Program-made: the position numbers and the translations under genes
Notes under the pieces: generated by a model
The model's input: only the letters and a program-made list of their open reading frames with translations
Database searches by the model: none
What the model was told of the DNA's origin: nothing
Shown: in pieces, positions 1 to 7,585 of the stretch
Layout of the letters: each line of letters starts with the position of its first letter
Numbering within the stretch: the stretch's first letter is position 1
Origin: Pseudomonas psychrophila HA-4
GTDB lineage: Bacteria > Pseudomonadota > Gammaproteobacteria > Pseudomonadales > Pseudomonadaceae
Length of the DNA stretch: 64,000 nt
Reading direction: 5' to 3'
Assembly (NCBI RefSeq): GCF_000282975.1
Contig: NZ_ALJC01000114.1
Coordinates: forward strand, 1 to 64,000

Positions 1-212
1 CGCAACAAGTCTGACGCTTGGGCCAAAGCCGCTTCTAAATTGACACTGTCCGAGATGGCATACAGCACCGTGCTCATAGGGCGAGCAGGTAAATGACTTT
101 GCAGGTAGTAATCGAGCGCACGATCCGTGGCGGCACGGTCAAGCAACAGTGAATTGCACAGAGCAGCATCTTGCAGGATGGTAGAAGGTGGATCAGGTGT
201 AATTTTTTTCAT
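1..212 (-). CDS. DUF6124 family protein, C-terminal part cut by window edge
   Basis: Reading from 212 leftwards gives MKKITPDPPSTILQDAALCN and then an RAATDRALDYYLQ segment before the window ends. This N-terminus, with its P-x-P-P stretch and a D-RALDYYL motif, is typical of the small Pseudomonas DUF6124 (formerly DUF3077-like) proteins, whose function is unknown. A GGAG Shine-Dalgarno lies just before the ATG. About 70 codons are visible and the stop is outside the window. The family call is from memory of the motif. Confidence 0.7.
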   Translation of the reverse strand, partial: MKKITPDPPSTILQDAALCNSLLLDRAATDRALDYYLQSHLPARPMSTVLYAISDSVNLEAALAQASDLL

Positions 213-282
213 TGCAACTCCGACTCGCTTATTGGAGCTGGCCCCATGTCGCGACTAAACGCATGGGTGGCAGCCGTACGCA

Positions 283-419
283 GGTTAGTCGACCGGTGAG
301 CTCGGAAACCGGCGCGCCACAAGGACGCCCTGCGCACGGCCACCAAAAAGTGCGGCCGAAAAAAAACGCCTCACTAAGGTGGCGCCTTGCGCCTTGCTCA
401 TAAACCGGGCGACTAAACC
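283..419. other. Structured 137-base element bounded by imperfect inverted repeats
   Basis: The bases at 283-295 (GGTTAGTCGACCG) and 405-419 (CCGGGCGACTAAACC) form an imperfect inverted repeat. The motif GCGACTAAAC also occurs as a direct repeat at 251-260 and 409-418. The interior is GC-rich with several smaller complementary stretches and two A-runs. It sits in the leader of the leftward DUF6124 gene. It may be a structured leader RNA or a small mobile element. No convincing protein is encoded. The rest of 213-722 shows nothing I can name beyond the operator at its right end. Confidence 0.4.
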
Positions 420-679
420 CGACCACTGTTTTTTTCAGCGGTGGACCGAGACTAGTGCTCGATGCAGAGCGACGCAAGCGCGCGGGATTTTCTAGGAAGT
501 TTCGCGAGATAGAAAGGGAAACGTCGTACGAATTGCCTGATTGTGCATCCGTAGACTGTGATTACGTCGCAGTTACTGCATCATTGAGTCAAAGATGACG
601 CTTAGTGGGCCGCTTCAGGCTGGCTGGATTGATTAGCAAATAGTTGCTCTATTTGGAGGAATCGTTAACAATGGATTAC

Positions 680-698
680 GTAGCTACGTTGTAGCTAC
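680..698. promoter_or_regulatory. Candidate autoregulatory operator of dinJ-yafQ
   Basis: Two copies of the self-complementary octamer GTAGCTAC lie at 680-687 and 691-698, about 25 bases before the dinJ start. The pair forms a larger palindrome. Antitoxins of the RelB/DinJ ribbon-helix-helix type bind such paired palindromes and repress their own operon, so this is the likely operator. Confidence 0.55.
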
Positions 699-722
699 AA
701 TATTAGCCAGCGAGGTAAGATT

Positions 723-1043
723 ATGGCCGCATTACTAAAAACCACTGACGTGCGCTGCCGCATCGAGGAGGACTTGAAAGAGCGCGCCACGGCTGTACTG
801 CAAAGCTGCGGGCTTAGCATCAGCGATGCAATGCGTCTGTTTCTTCGACAAGTTGTCGAAACACAAGGGTTGCCCTTTGAGGTTCGGGTGCCGAGCGAAA
901 AAACCGCCCAGGCTCTTGTGCAAGCTCGCGAAATTCGCCGTCAGTTTAATTCGATGCAAGAAATGCTAGAGGGTTTGCATGGCGAAGCAGGAGAAGAAAC
1001 AAAAGCGGGCACCCATACCAAGAAGCGTCGCGTACACGCTTAA
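723..1043 (+). CDS. dinJ: RelB/DinJ family antitoxin
   Basis: The 106-residue product has the DinJ-type N-terminal ribbon-helix-helix: an RIEEDLKERA strand-turn, then LGLSISDAMRLFL-like helices (here CGLSISDAMRLFLRQVV) and the conserved QGLPFEVRVP stretch. Such proteins neutralise YafQ and repress the operon. The start at 723 follows a GAGG at 712-715. The toxin gene begins inside it, with an unusually long 65-base overlap. The last 20 residues (ETKAGTHTKKRRVHA end) are basic and are longer than usual for DinJ, which is normally 86-96 residues. Confidence 0.85.
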   Translation: MAALLKTTDVRCRIEEDLKERATAVLQSCGLSISDAMRLFLRQVVETQGLPFEVRVPSEKTAQALVQAREIRRQFNSMQEMLEGLHGEAGEETKAGTHTKKRRVHA

Positions 1044-1290
1044 CTTCAAAAAGTCCTGGAAACGCTATGAGCGGGCTGGGATAAGGGACATGAACGAAGC
1101 TATCAGGGTCATGTCTCTACTTTTTGAAGGCAAGCAACTGCCACCCGAGTACCTTGACCACGAGCTACGAGGCAACTGGGAAGGTGCTCGCGAATGCCAT
1201 ATCGGCGGTGATTTCCTCTTGATTTACCAGGATGACAGCTACTTAGTGACCTTCGTCGATTTAGGCACACACAGTGAGCTTTTCGGCTAG
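979..1290 (+). CDS. yafQ: YafQ family mRNA interferase toxin
   Basis: The 103-residue product matches the YafQ branch of the RelE superfamily: TLNFKKSWKRYERAGIRDM near the N-terminus, LDHELRGNWEGARECHIGGD in the middle and a C-terminal GTHSELF. The conserved His of ECHI, the Asp of GGDF and the His of GTHSELF correspond to catalytic positions. The Trp that normally follows that Asp is Phe here. YafQ cleaves ribosome-bound mRNA. The start at 979 is supported by AGAGGG six bases upstream. It is co-transcribed with dinJ. Confidence 0.85.
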   Translation: MAKQEKKQKRAPIPRSVAYTLNFKKSWKRYERAGIRDMNEAIRVMSLLFEGKQLPPEYLDHELRGNWEGARECHIGGDFLLIYQDDSYLVTFVDLGTHSELFG

Positions 1291-1442
1291 GCGCATTACG
1301 AGCCATGCTCGGCCCGTGCGGGCCACACCGTTACCGCAACACGACTAAAAAATGTTTATTTCCGATGATAAAAGGCTGGTTGCGCAGACTGCACACATAT
1401 TGGTTGTTCACCTGAGCGCCGCGCACTGCCGACTGAATGAGC

Positions 1443-1491
1443 GAGCTTGCTCGCGATCTTTTGACCTTTTAAAAAGATCGCGAGCAAGCTC
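1443..1491. repeat. REP-type perfect 20-bp inverted repeat
   Basis: A perfect 20-bp inverted repeat (GAGCTTGCTCGCGATCTTTT at 1443-1462 and its complement at 1472-1491) surrounds a 9-base loop. The same arm family recurs at 26933, 40456 and 48003. These are Pseudomonas REP elements found between host genes. It lies directly against the broken 5' end of the relB remnant. Confidence 0.8.
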
Positions 1492-1495
1492 CTAC

Positions 1496-1723
1496 AACAT
1501 CCGCGCGGACGATTAACTCAAAGCCCATGCCTACCTAGACCTTGAACACTTGGGTGTCACTCCTTCTGAACTGATGCGCCAGGCATTGCAGTACCTAGCC
1601 GAACGCGGCCAACTGCCCTTTCGCCCCGTGCTGATGACCAAAGAAGACGAGGCCCTCATCAACACCATCCGTGAGCGCCTGGCAGCACAGCAACGGGTCA
1701 AAGTTACATTAGATGACCTTTAG
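1496..1723 (+). pseudogene. relB: relB antitoxin remnant: 5' end lost, nonsense codon
   Basis: In one frame from 1496 the translation reads NIRADD, a TAA stop at 1514-1516, then LKAHAYLDLEHLGVTPSELM and on to a C-terminal RVKVTLDDL ending at 1723. RelB antitoxins of Pseudomonas begin with a strand of the type NVRIDDELKA, so the stop replaces the Glu codon and the first few codons are gone. The REP hairpin takes their place. The final ATGACCTTTAG overlaps the relE start as in intact relBE operons. Confidence 0.75.
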
Positions 1724-1860
1724 TCTTGAGTTTAATAAGCGTGAACTTAATGAGTGGCAAAAACTCGGAGACACGATCAGGCAGCAATTCAAAAAAACTG
1801 GCAGAAGTACTTATCAACCCATGCGTCGAGGCAAAGGAATCTTCTTTGACAAAACTGTAA
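1713..1860 (+). pseudogene. relE: relE toxin remnant: frameshifted and 3'-truncated
   Basis: The start gives MTFSLEFNKRELNEWQKLGD and TIRQQFKK, the usual beginning of RelE toxins. At the A7 run (1791-1797) the frame breaks. The next frame continues LAEVLINPCVEAK, the expected RelE continuation, up to about 1836. After that the similarity ends and a stop follows at 1858. The C-terminal half, with the catalytic residues, is absent. The toxin is therefore dead, as is its antitoxin. Confidence 0.75.
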
Positions 1861-1876
1861 AAAATAATCACTTGAC

Positions 1877-3226
1877 TCACTTAACAAACACAGACGGGAC
1901 CTGCGGCAAGCCACACCATTCAGCTATACGATTATACTTACCGGCTACATCCTTAAATATTTCCCAACCAGCATCAAGCTTATCTAGAGCAGTATTTATT
2001 TCCGTCCCTTTTTCCAAAGCACTCTCGATCACCCGTCGAAATTTACTCATAGCAGGAGATGCTCTCACAGCATCTGGATCTTTACATTTCTCTACAGAAG
2101 ATAATGCCCCCTCCAACTCTTTAAAAGTCAAATGTGCAGGGCTTGTGCTAGGGATACCTTCGAGCAGTTCATTCAAACCACCTAACACAGCAGCAATATC
2201 TAAGTTTATCTCTACAGTGTTAACGATAGATATATCAGGTTTAAAATCAATCATAACTGTATTTTTAGCTGAGAGACCAACACCAACCACGCCAAGAAAT
2301 CTATCATACATAGCATTCTGAACCCCTATAATATCTTGCTGAGACTCTACTCTAAGCTTAGCTATTCTTAGCTCTGCCCTTAACTCCAAAATCAGCTTAT
2401 CACTTTTTGTAAATTTCTCCGGCCGTTCAGCGCCAGTCACTATAAGCTCATATTCATGAAGAGCCTTCTCAACAACTTCAGATCGACCACTTTCAGTTTC
2501 AATAATCATTCTAACAGTAAGGCCCTGCTGTTCAATTTTAACTGAAGCGTTTTCTTCAGGATATTGTTCCCTAAGATAAGCACCAAAAAAACTAAGAATA
2601 CCCAAACCTGCCTGGTGGTATTCCGAAGGAAATTCAATACTTCTGTCTACAACATAGTTAGGTTGTTTAACATTAGTATCTGGCAAGATTTCAGTTACCG
2701 TAGGCCCCTTTACAGACGCTTCAGACGAGTAACCTAGTATCAGGAAAGGATGCTGATGACTAAGTGGAGAAAGCACCTCTAATTGCGAAAGATGAGCTTC
2801 AAAAGACTCACGCCTGACCAAATGACTACCTGACGAACGGAAAAATTTACGCATCGGAACCAACATTACAGGAATTTCAATCAACCCTAGCTTAACTGCC
2901 AAAGTACTCTGTTGAAAAATCCACCTACTCAAAGTATCAACTATCCCCATAGGAAGGGACACACAAAAACCGTTCTTACTTGCCCCCATATGAGTTAAAT
3001 TAACTTTCCTCCCTCCAATCTCATAAAATTCTTTACCAATGGACTTCCATCCTCTTTTGTTGAGCGCTTCATCCCAGAATTCACGATAACTTGATCTTTG
3101 CTCATTCCCTTCCATATGCGTAACCATTTCTGCAAGTGCTTCCATAGCCTCTTCAAGCTCCCCCCCGTCACTCTTTACCACAACATCCCACGCCCCTTTA
3201 AAACTAACAACACTATTAATAAACAT
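1877..3226 (-). CDS. Unrecognised 449-residue protein in low-GC DNA
   Basis: I do not recognise this protein with confidence. It is intact, and its DNA is visibly richer in A and T than its neighbours, so it was probably acquired. Residues about 60-125 (REFWDEALNKRGWKSIGKEF, then GLIEIPVMLVPMRK) recall the fold pattern of BglII/BstYI-like nucleases. The acidic and lysine residues expected at the active site are not present, so an active nuclease is not supported. Residues about 270-300 (KLILELRAELRIAKLRVESQ) look like a coiled coil. It faces away from the phage tail genes and fills the place where the upstream P2 genes would be. Confidence 0.6.
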   Translation of the reverse strand: MFINSVVSFKGAWDVVVKSDGGELEEAMEALAEMVTHMEGNEQRSSYREFWDEALNKRGWKSIGKEFYEIGGRKVNLTHMGASKNGFCVSLPMGIVDTLSRWIFQQSTLAVKLGLIEIPVMLVPMRKFFRSSGSHLVRRESFEAHLSQLEVLSPLSHQHPFLILGYSSEASVKGPTVTEILPDTNVKQPNYVVDRSIEFPSEYHQAGLGILSFFGAYLREQYPEENASVKIEQQGLTVRMIIETESGRSEVVEKALHEYELIVTGAERPEKFTKSDKLILELRAELRIAKLRVESQQDIIGVQNAMYDRFLGVVGVGLSAKNTVMIDFKPDISIVNTVEINLDIAAVLGGLNELLEGIPSTSPAHLTFKELEGALSSVEKCKDPDAVRASPAMSKFRRVIESALEKGTEINTALDKLDAGWEIFKDVAGKYNRIAEWCGLPQVPSVFVK

Positions 3227-3459
3227 ACAAATCCTCAGACCTAAAATATTGCAAATTATAACTTACTTAACATGACAATATTAAGTATAAACACCACCAT
3301 CCGCAGATAATAGCCATACGACATCATTATACTCATTACACCAAATTTCTGCTCCTTCCTTAAGGTCTCAGATTAGTAGAAACCTATAACCCGATGTAAT
3401 ACGTTCCTATACAGATCACAAATACTGTCAACACGTTCATACAGAGCCACCATCCCCCC

Positions 3460-4032
3460 ATGAACAACCTCCCCGCCCTCGCCCGTATGCTCGAAAATCT
3501 CATCCGCTTCGGCACCATTGCCGAAACCCAGATGAAGCCCCCGCGTGTGCGGGTTAAAACCGGCACGTTGCTGACCGGCTGGCTGCCGTGGATTGCCTTA
3601 CGCGCCGGGGCCGATACGGACTGGGACCCGCCCACTGTCGATGAGCAGGTGATTCTGTTCAGCCCGTCGGGCCAGCTCGCCAACGGTATTGCTCTAACCG
3701 GGATTTACAGTACGGCCAACCCGGCCAACGGCGAGCAGGAAGGTGTGCACCGTCGCACGTACCGCGACGGTACGGTGATTGAGTACGACAGCGTAGCTCA
3801 CCATTTAAACGCGGTGCTGGCCGATGGCGGTACTACAACGCTGATCAGCCCTGGTGGGATTACTGTTGTGGGCCCGATCACTCACGAGGGCGATTACACC
3901 CAAACCGGCAATCAGTCGGTCACGGGCAAGGTGACGGTGTCGGATGATGTGGTAGCGAGTGGCATTAGTTTAGTCACGCACATTCACGGCGGTGTGTTGC
4001 CCGGCCCTGGTGTGACGAGTGTGCCGCTATGA
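3460..4032 (+). CDS. V: Phage baseplate assembly/spike protein gpV
   Basis: The 190-residue product has the P2 gpV layout: an N-terminal OB-like region (IRFGTIAETQMKPPRVRVKT), the VDEQVILFSPSGQL stretch, a beta-helical middle rich in Gly and Thr, and a C-terminal HIHGG that matches the metal-binding tip of P2-type spikes. It forms the trimeric membrane-piercing spike beneath the tail tube. It overlaps the next gene by 4 bases. No clear Shine-Dalgarno precedes the ATG. It is the first phage gene from the left; P2 would have R and S before it. Confidence 0.9.
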   Translation: MNNLPALARMLENLIRFGTIAETQMKPPRVRVKTGTLLTGWLPWIALRAGADTDWDPPTVDEQVILFSPSGQLANGIALTGIYSTANPANGEQEGVHRRTYRDGTVIEYDSVAHHLNAVLADGGTTTLISPGGITVVGPITHEGDYTQTGNQSVTGKVTVSDDVVASGISLVTHIHGGVLPGPGVTSVPL

Positions 4033-4373
4033 ACCGTGAAACCGGCGCGGCGATCAGTACGGTGGAGCATATCGGCCAGTCGATCAGCGATATTTTGACC
4101 ACCCGCCTCGGCACTCGTGTGATGCGCCGCGAATACGGCAGTTTGCTGCCCGAGCTGGTGGACCAGCCGTTCAATGACGCCACGCGTTTACGGGTGTATG
4201 CCGCGAGTGTGATGGCGATTATGCGGTGGGAGCCACGGGTCTGTATCAGCCGGGTGCAGTTGCTCGGCGCCACGCTGCAAGGCCAAGTGGTGATGGATAT
4301 TGAAGGGCGCATTCTGGACCGTAATCAGGCGTTAAGCATGAGCCTGCCCCTGCAATTGGGAGGCAGCGCATGA
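4029..4373 (+). CDS. W: Baseplate wedge protein gpW (gp25-like)
   Basis: The 114-residue protein carries the GpW/Gp25 signature: ISDILTTRLGTRVMRREYGS near residues 20-40, then LLPELVDQPFND and a closing strand VVMDIEGRILD. It has lysozyme-like fold ancestry but acts as a structural baseplate wedge component. It starts in the stop of V and ends in the start of J (ATGA overlaps), showing one translationally coupled operon. Confidence 0.9.
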   Translation: MNRETGAAISTVEHIGQSISDILTTRLGTRVMRREYGSLLPELVDQPFNDATRLRVYAASVMAIMRWEPRVCISRVQLLGATLQGQVVMDIEGRILDRNQALSMSLPLQLGGSA

Positions 4374-5284
4374 ACACTTTCGCCGCGATTGATTTGAGCC
4401 TGTTGCCCGCGCCACACATCGTGCAGCAGATTGATTACGAGCAGGTCCTTGCTGAGCGCAAAGCTTATGCCATTAGCCTGTGGCCTGCCGAACAACAGGC
4501 GGATATTGCCGCACGCCTGAATCTGGAATCAGAACCGCTGACCAAGTTGTTGGAAGAAAACGCCTACCGCGAAGTGCTCTGGCGCCAACGGGTGAATGAG
4601 GCGGCGGTGGCCAATATGTTGTCGCTGGCCACCGGCAATGACCTGGACAACCTCGCGGCCAATTTTAACGTTCAGCGCTTAGTGATTACGCACACCGACG
4701 CCAACGCCAGCCCGCCAACCGTGCGCGTGCTGGAGGGCGACGACAGCCTGCGCGAGCGGACACAGATGGCTTGGGAGGGACTTAGCACTGCGGGCCCTCG
4801 TAATAGTTATATTTTCCACGCCCGCGCGGCTGACGGCCGGGTGGGTGATGCCACCGCTGAAAGCCCCAGCCCTGCAGTGGTGGTGGTGACAGTACAAGCG
4901 CTGTTGGGTGACGGCAGCGCCGAACCCGGCTTGCTGGCCACGGTTGCGGCTTACCTCAGTGATGAGGATCGGCGCCCGGTGGCTGACCGCCTCACGGTGC
5001 AAACCGCACAGGTGGTTGAGTACCCGATCAACGCCACGCTGTACCTGAACACCAGTGGCCCGGAGTCGGAACCGATTCTTGCGGCCGCTGAACAACGCCT
5101 GCTGGGGTATGTCCATCAGCGTCGGCGTTTGGGCATGGAGGTGACCGAGTCGGCCATTCACGCCGCGCTGCATGTAGAAGGGGTTCGCAAGGTTACCTTG
5201 CAGCACTGGCAAGACATACGCGCTACACCGTACCAAGCGCCTTTTTGCAACGCTATGGTGCTGTCGCTGGGGATTGAGCCGTGA
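4370..5284 (+). CDS. J: Baseplate protein gpJ
   Basis: The 304-residue product matches P2 gpJ. It has the N-terminal FAAIDLSLLPAPHIVQQIDY, the LLEENAYREVLWRQRVNEA helix and a RERTQMAWEGLSTAGPRNSY segment. A VTESAIHAALHVEGVRKV region precedes the C-terminus. It joins W and I in the baseplate wedge. Four-base overlaps with both neighbours fit a single transcript. Confidence 0.92.
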   Translation: MNTFAAIDLSLLPAPHIVQQIDYEQVLAERKAYAISLWPAEQQADIAARLNLESEPLTKLLEENAYREVLWRQRVNEAAVANMLSLATGNDLDNLAANFNVQRLVITHTDANASPPTVRVLEGDDSLRERTQMAWEGLSTAGPRNSYIFHARAADGRVGDATAESPSPAVVVVTVQALLGDGSAEPGLLATVAAYLSDEDRRPVADRLTVQTAQVVEYPINATLYLNTSGPESEPILAAAEQRLLGYVHQRRRLGMEVTESAIHAALHVEGVRKVTLQHWQDIRATPYQAPFCNAMVLSLGIEP

Positions 5285-5898
5285 CCAGGGTGTCGTTGTT
5301 GCCGCGTAATGCCAGCGAACTGGAACAGCTCGCTGCGGTGGCCTTGGCGCAGATTCAGCGGGTGCCTATTCCGTTGCGTCAGTTGTGGAACCCCGCCACC
5401 TGCCCCACCGAGTTGCTGCCGTACCTGGCCTGGTCTTTTTCGGTCGACCGCTGGGACAGCCAGTGGCCGCAAAGTACCAAACGCGCGGCGATTCGGGCGT
5501 CATATGCCATCCATTCACGTAAAGGCACCCTCGGTTCATTGCGCCGGGTGGTGGAGCCGCTGGGGTATTTGATTGAGGTGATTGAATGGTGGCAAACCGT
5601 GCCTGAGGGCATCCCCGGCACGTTCGCGCTCGAGGTGGGCGTGCTGGACTCTGGCATCACCGAGGAGATGTATCGGGAACTCACCTTTTTAATTGATGAC
5701 GCCAAGCCCGTGAGTCGTCACTTAACCGGCTTGGCCATCAGCCTCGAAACCACCGGCCTCATCAACATTTACAGCTGTGTGTATGAGGGCGAAGTCATCG
5801 ACGTGTATCCGCCTGCACCGCGTGACATTGAGGTGACCGGCCAGTTCGGCCCGGTGGGCCGCGAACATCAAATCGAAACCCTGGACGTGTACTCATGA
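5281..5898 (+). CDS. I: Phage tail protein gpI
   Basis: The 205-residue product shows the tail protein I signature: LLPRNASELEQLAAVALAQI at the start, PTELLPYLAWSFSVDRWD around residues 40-57, and RKGTLGSLRRVVEPLGY around residues 80-97. It acts in the baseplate, linking wedge and fibre. It is coupled to J and to the fibre gene by 4-base overlaps. Confidence 0.92.
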   Translation: MTRVSLLPRNASELEQLAAVALAQIQRVPIPLRQLWNPATCPTELLPYLAWSFSVDRWDSQWPQSTKRAAIRASYAIHSRKGTLGSLRRVVEPLGYLIEVIEWWQTVPEGIPGTFALEVGVLDSGITEEMYRELTFLIDDAKPVSRHLTGLAISLETTGLINIYSCVYEGEVIDVYPPAPRDIEVTGQFGPVGREHQIETLDVYS

Positions 5899-6878
5899 TT
5901 GATCAAAACAGCCAGTTCATGGCGATCCTCACCGCCGTCGGGGAAGCCAAGCAAGCCAATGCCGACGCGCTGGGCATTCCTTGGACGTTCTCGCAAATGG
6001 GTGTAGGGGATGCCAACGGCACCGATCCAATCCCTGATCGGCTGCAAACCCAACTGATTCGCGAGCAACGCCGAGCACCGCTCAATCAGGTCAAAATCGA
6101 CCCGAAAAACAGCAACGTGATCATCGCCGAGCAAGTCATCCCAGAGAACGAAGGCGGCTGGTGGATTCGTGAAATCGGCCTGTATGACCTCGACGGTGAT
6201 TTGGTGGCCGTGGCTAATTGCGCGCCAAGTTTCAAGCCTTTGCTGGCTCAAGGCAGCGGCAAGACCCAAGTGGTCCGCATGAACTTCATCGTCACCAGTG
6301 CCGCCAATGTGGTGCTGAAAATCGACCCCAGTGTTGTGCTCGCAACGCGTCAATACGTTGATGAACGCATTATCGAAGTGCTGCCGCCGACCCGCCCAGC
6401 AGGCACCTATCAGAAGGTTACGATCAACGAACGGGGCATAGTGATCGAGGGCAGCAACCCCAACACGCTGGCCGAAAACGGCATTGTTGATGCGTTTACC
6501 CAAACGGAAAGTGATCACCGCTATTTGCTGAAATCGGACTACCCCGCAGGTATTCCTCGCAACACGGCATTGTTAGGTGAGTCGGGGTGGTGGTGCTGTG
6601 CAGACACCGGGTTGGTTCGCCAGCGTACCCGGGTGCACATCGGTGATATTGCGCCCGGCTCCACGGTCAGTGTTTTCTGGCCTACACAGTTTCCTACTCA
6701 ATGTTCATCTGTCCTCGTCGCGTTGGAGGTTGCGGACGCAAAGATGACGCTTGATCACTTCATCAATGTTCAATGCGCGCTGGTGAGCAAAAGCGTCGCG
6801 GGGTGTGCATTCATTTTCGACGAGTGGATCAGTGGCATACAAGATTTGATCCTTAACGTACAGGCAGAGGGAAACTAA
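5895..6878 (+). CDS. H: Tail fibre protein (P2 gpH position), short shaft
   Basis: The 327-residue protein begins with the DUF3751-type collar-binding domain (residues about 1-150, with GGWWIREIGLYDLDGDLVAV). A short linker follows (TQTESDHRYL around residues 205-214), and then a C-terminal beta domain with FWPTQFPTQCSSVLVALEV that resembles gp53-like receptor-binding tips. Many P2-type and pyocin fibres are two to three times longer, so the shaft is very short. The tip sets which cells the particle binds. The assembly gene follows after two bases. Confidence 0.85.
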   Translation: MIDQNSQFMAILTAVGEAKQANADALGIPWTFSQMGVGDANGTDPIPDRLQTQLIREQRRAPLNQVKIDPKNSNVIIAEQVIPENEGGWWIREIGLYDLDGDLVAVANCAPSFKPLLAQGSGKTQVVRMNFIVTSAANVVLKIDPSVVLATRQYVDERIIEVLPPTRPAGTYQKVTINERGIVIEGSNPNTLAENGIVDAFTQTESDHRYLLKSDYPAGIPRNTALLGESGWWCCADTGLVRQRTRVHIGDIAPGSTVSVFWPTQFPTQCSSVLVALEVADAKMTLDHFINVQCALVSKSVAGCAFIFDEWISGIQDLILNVQAEGN

Positions 6879-6880
6879 CC

Positions 6881-7459
6881 ATGGCCTGGTATTTCAATAT
6901 GCAAACACTCGGTTTCATGACCACGGTGATCTGCGGTGAGCGCACACTCCAAATCCCGGACCCTGACTGGAAACCGGACCCTGACAGTGAGGAGATCGAC
7001 CCACAACACCCATTGATTACCGTGGACAATCCAGCGTGCACACTGGCACCCGAAGCACTGTTATGGCCGCTCACCGATGCAGACTATGCCGCCTTATTTG
7101 CCGGGCAAGGGGCGGGTAAAGTCATCAGCACCACGGCTCAAGGGCACCCTATATTGACGGACAGGCCCGCGCTTACCCCCGAACAAATACAGATGCAGCA
7201 AGCCGCCGATCAGGCTCAACGCCTAACGGCTGCGAACGCCCACAAGGCTACCCTGGCTGAGCGCATCGCCACCTTGACAGATGCCGTGGACAATATCGGG
7301 CAACCCGGTGTGGAAGCCTTTGCGGCCACCCTAGAAGAACAGGATGAATTGGCACGCCACCAGCGAGCATTGGTGCAGTGGAAAAACTACACCATTGCGT
7401 TGAGTCGCGTAGTGCCAACCGCTGAGCCCGTTCAATGGCCGCTAAAGCCAGAAAGCTGA
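6881..7459 (+). CDS. G: Tail fibre assembly chaperone (P2 gpG position)
   Basis: The 192-residue product lies directly after the fibre. Its second half has the helical pattern of tail fibre assembly proteins (LTAANAHKATLAERIATLTD, then HQRALVQWKNYTIALSRV and a terminal PVQWPLKPES). Such proteins help the fibre trimer fold. The first half is specific to the partner fibre. About 126 bases without a gene separate it from the sheath gene. Confidence 0.8.
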   Translation: MAWYFNMQTLGFMTTVICGERTLQIPDPDWKPDPDSEEIDPQHPLITVDNPACTLAPEALLWPLTDADYAALFAGQGAGKVISTTAQGHPILTDRPALTPEQIQMQQAADQAQRLTAANAHKATLAERIATLTDAVDNIGQPGVEAFAATLEEQDELARHQRALVQWKNYTIALSRVVPTAEPVQWPLKPES

Positions 7460-7585
7460 CACTGCACAATCGGGCGTCGACGCGTGCGCGCCCTGTAACC
7501 CCAGCACTTACAAGCCCCTCCCCTCGCCGAGCCGTCACGCGCGCGGCAGCCTGTGCAGTGTCACCCCACTGCGCAGGCACCACCC

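Noticed and set aside
229..477. Open frame of 82 codons on the minus strand before DUF6124
   Set aside because: It lies wholly in the structured GC-rich element, overlaps an equally open frame on the other strand, and has no domain pattern. Treated as a by-product of the repeat.
1713..2321. 202-codon open frame on the plus strand
   Set aside because: Its first 30 codons are the relE remnant. The rest is the complement of the low-GC 449-codon gene and shows no protein pattern.
1877..3226. Calling this gene a BglII-like restriction enzyme
   Set aside because: Only a loose pattern is shared and the acidic and lysine active-site residues are missing; no methylase is nearby.
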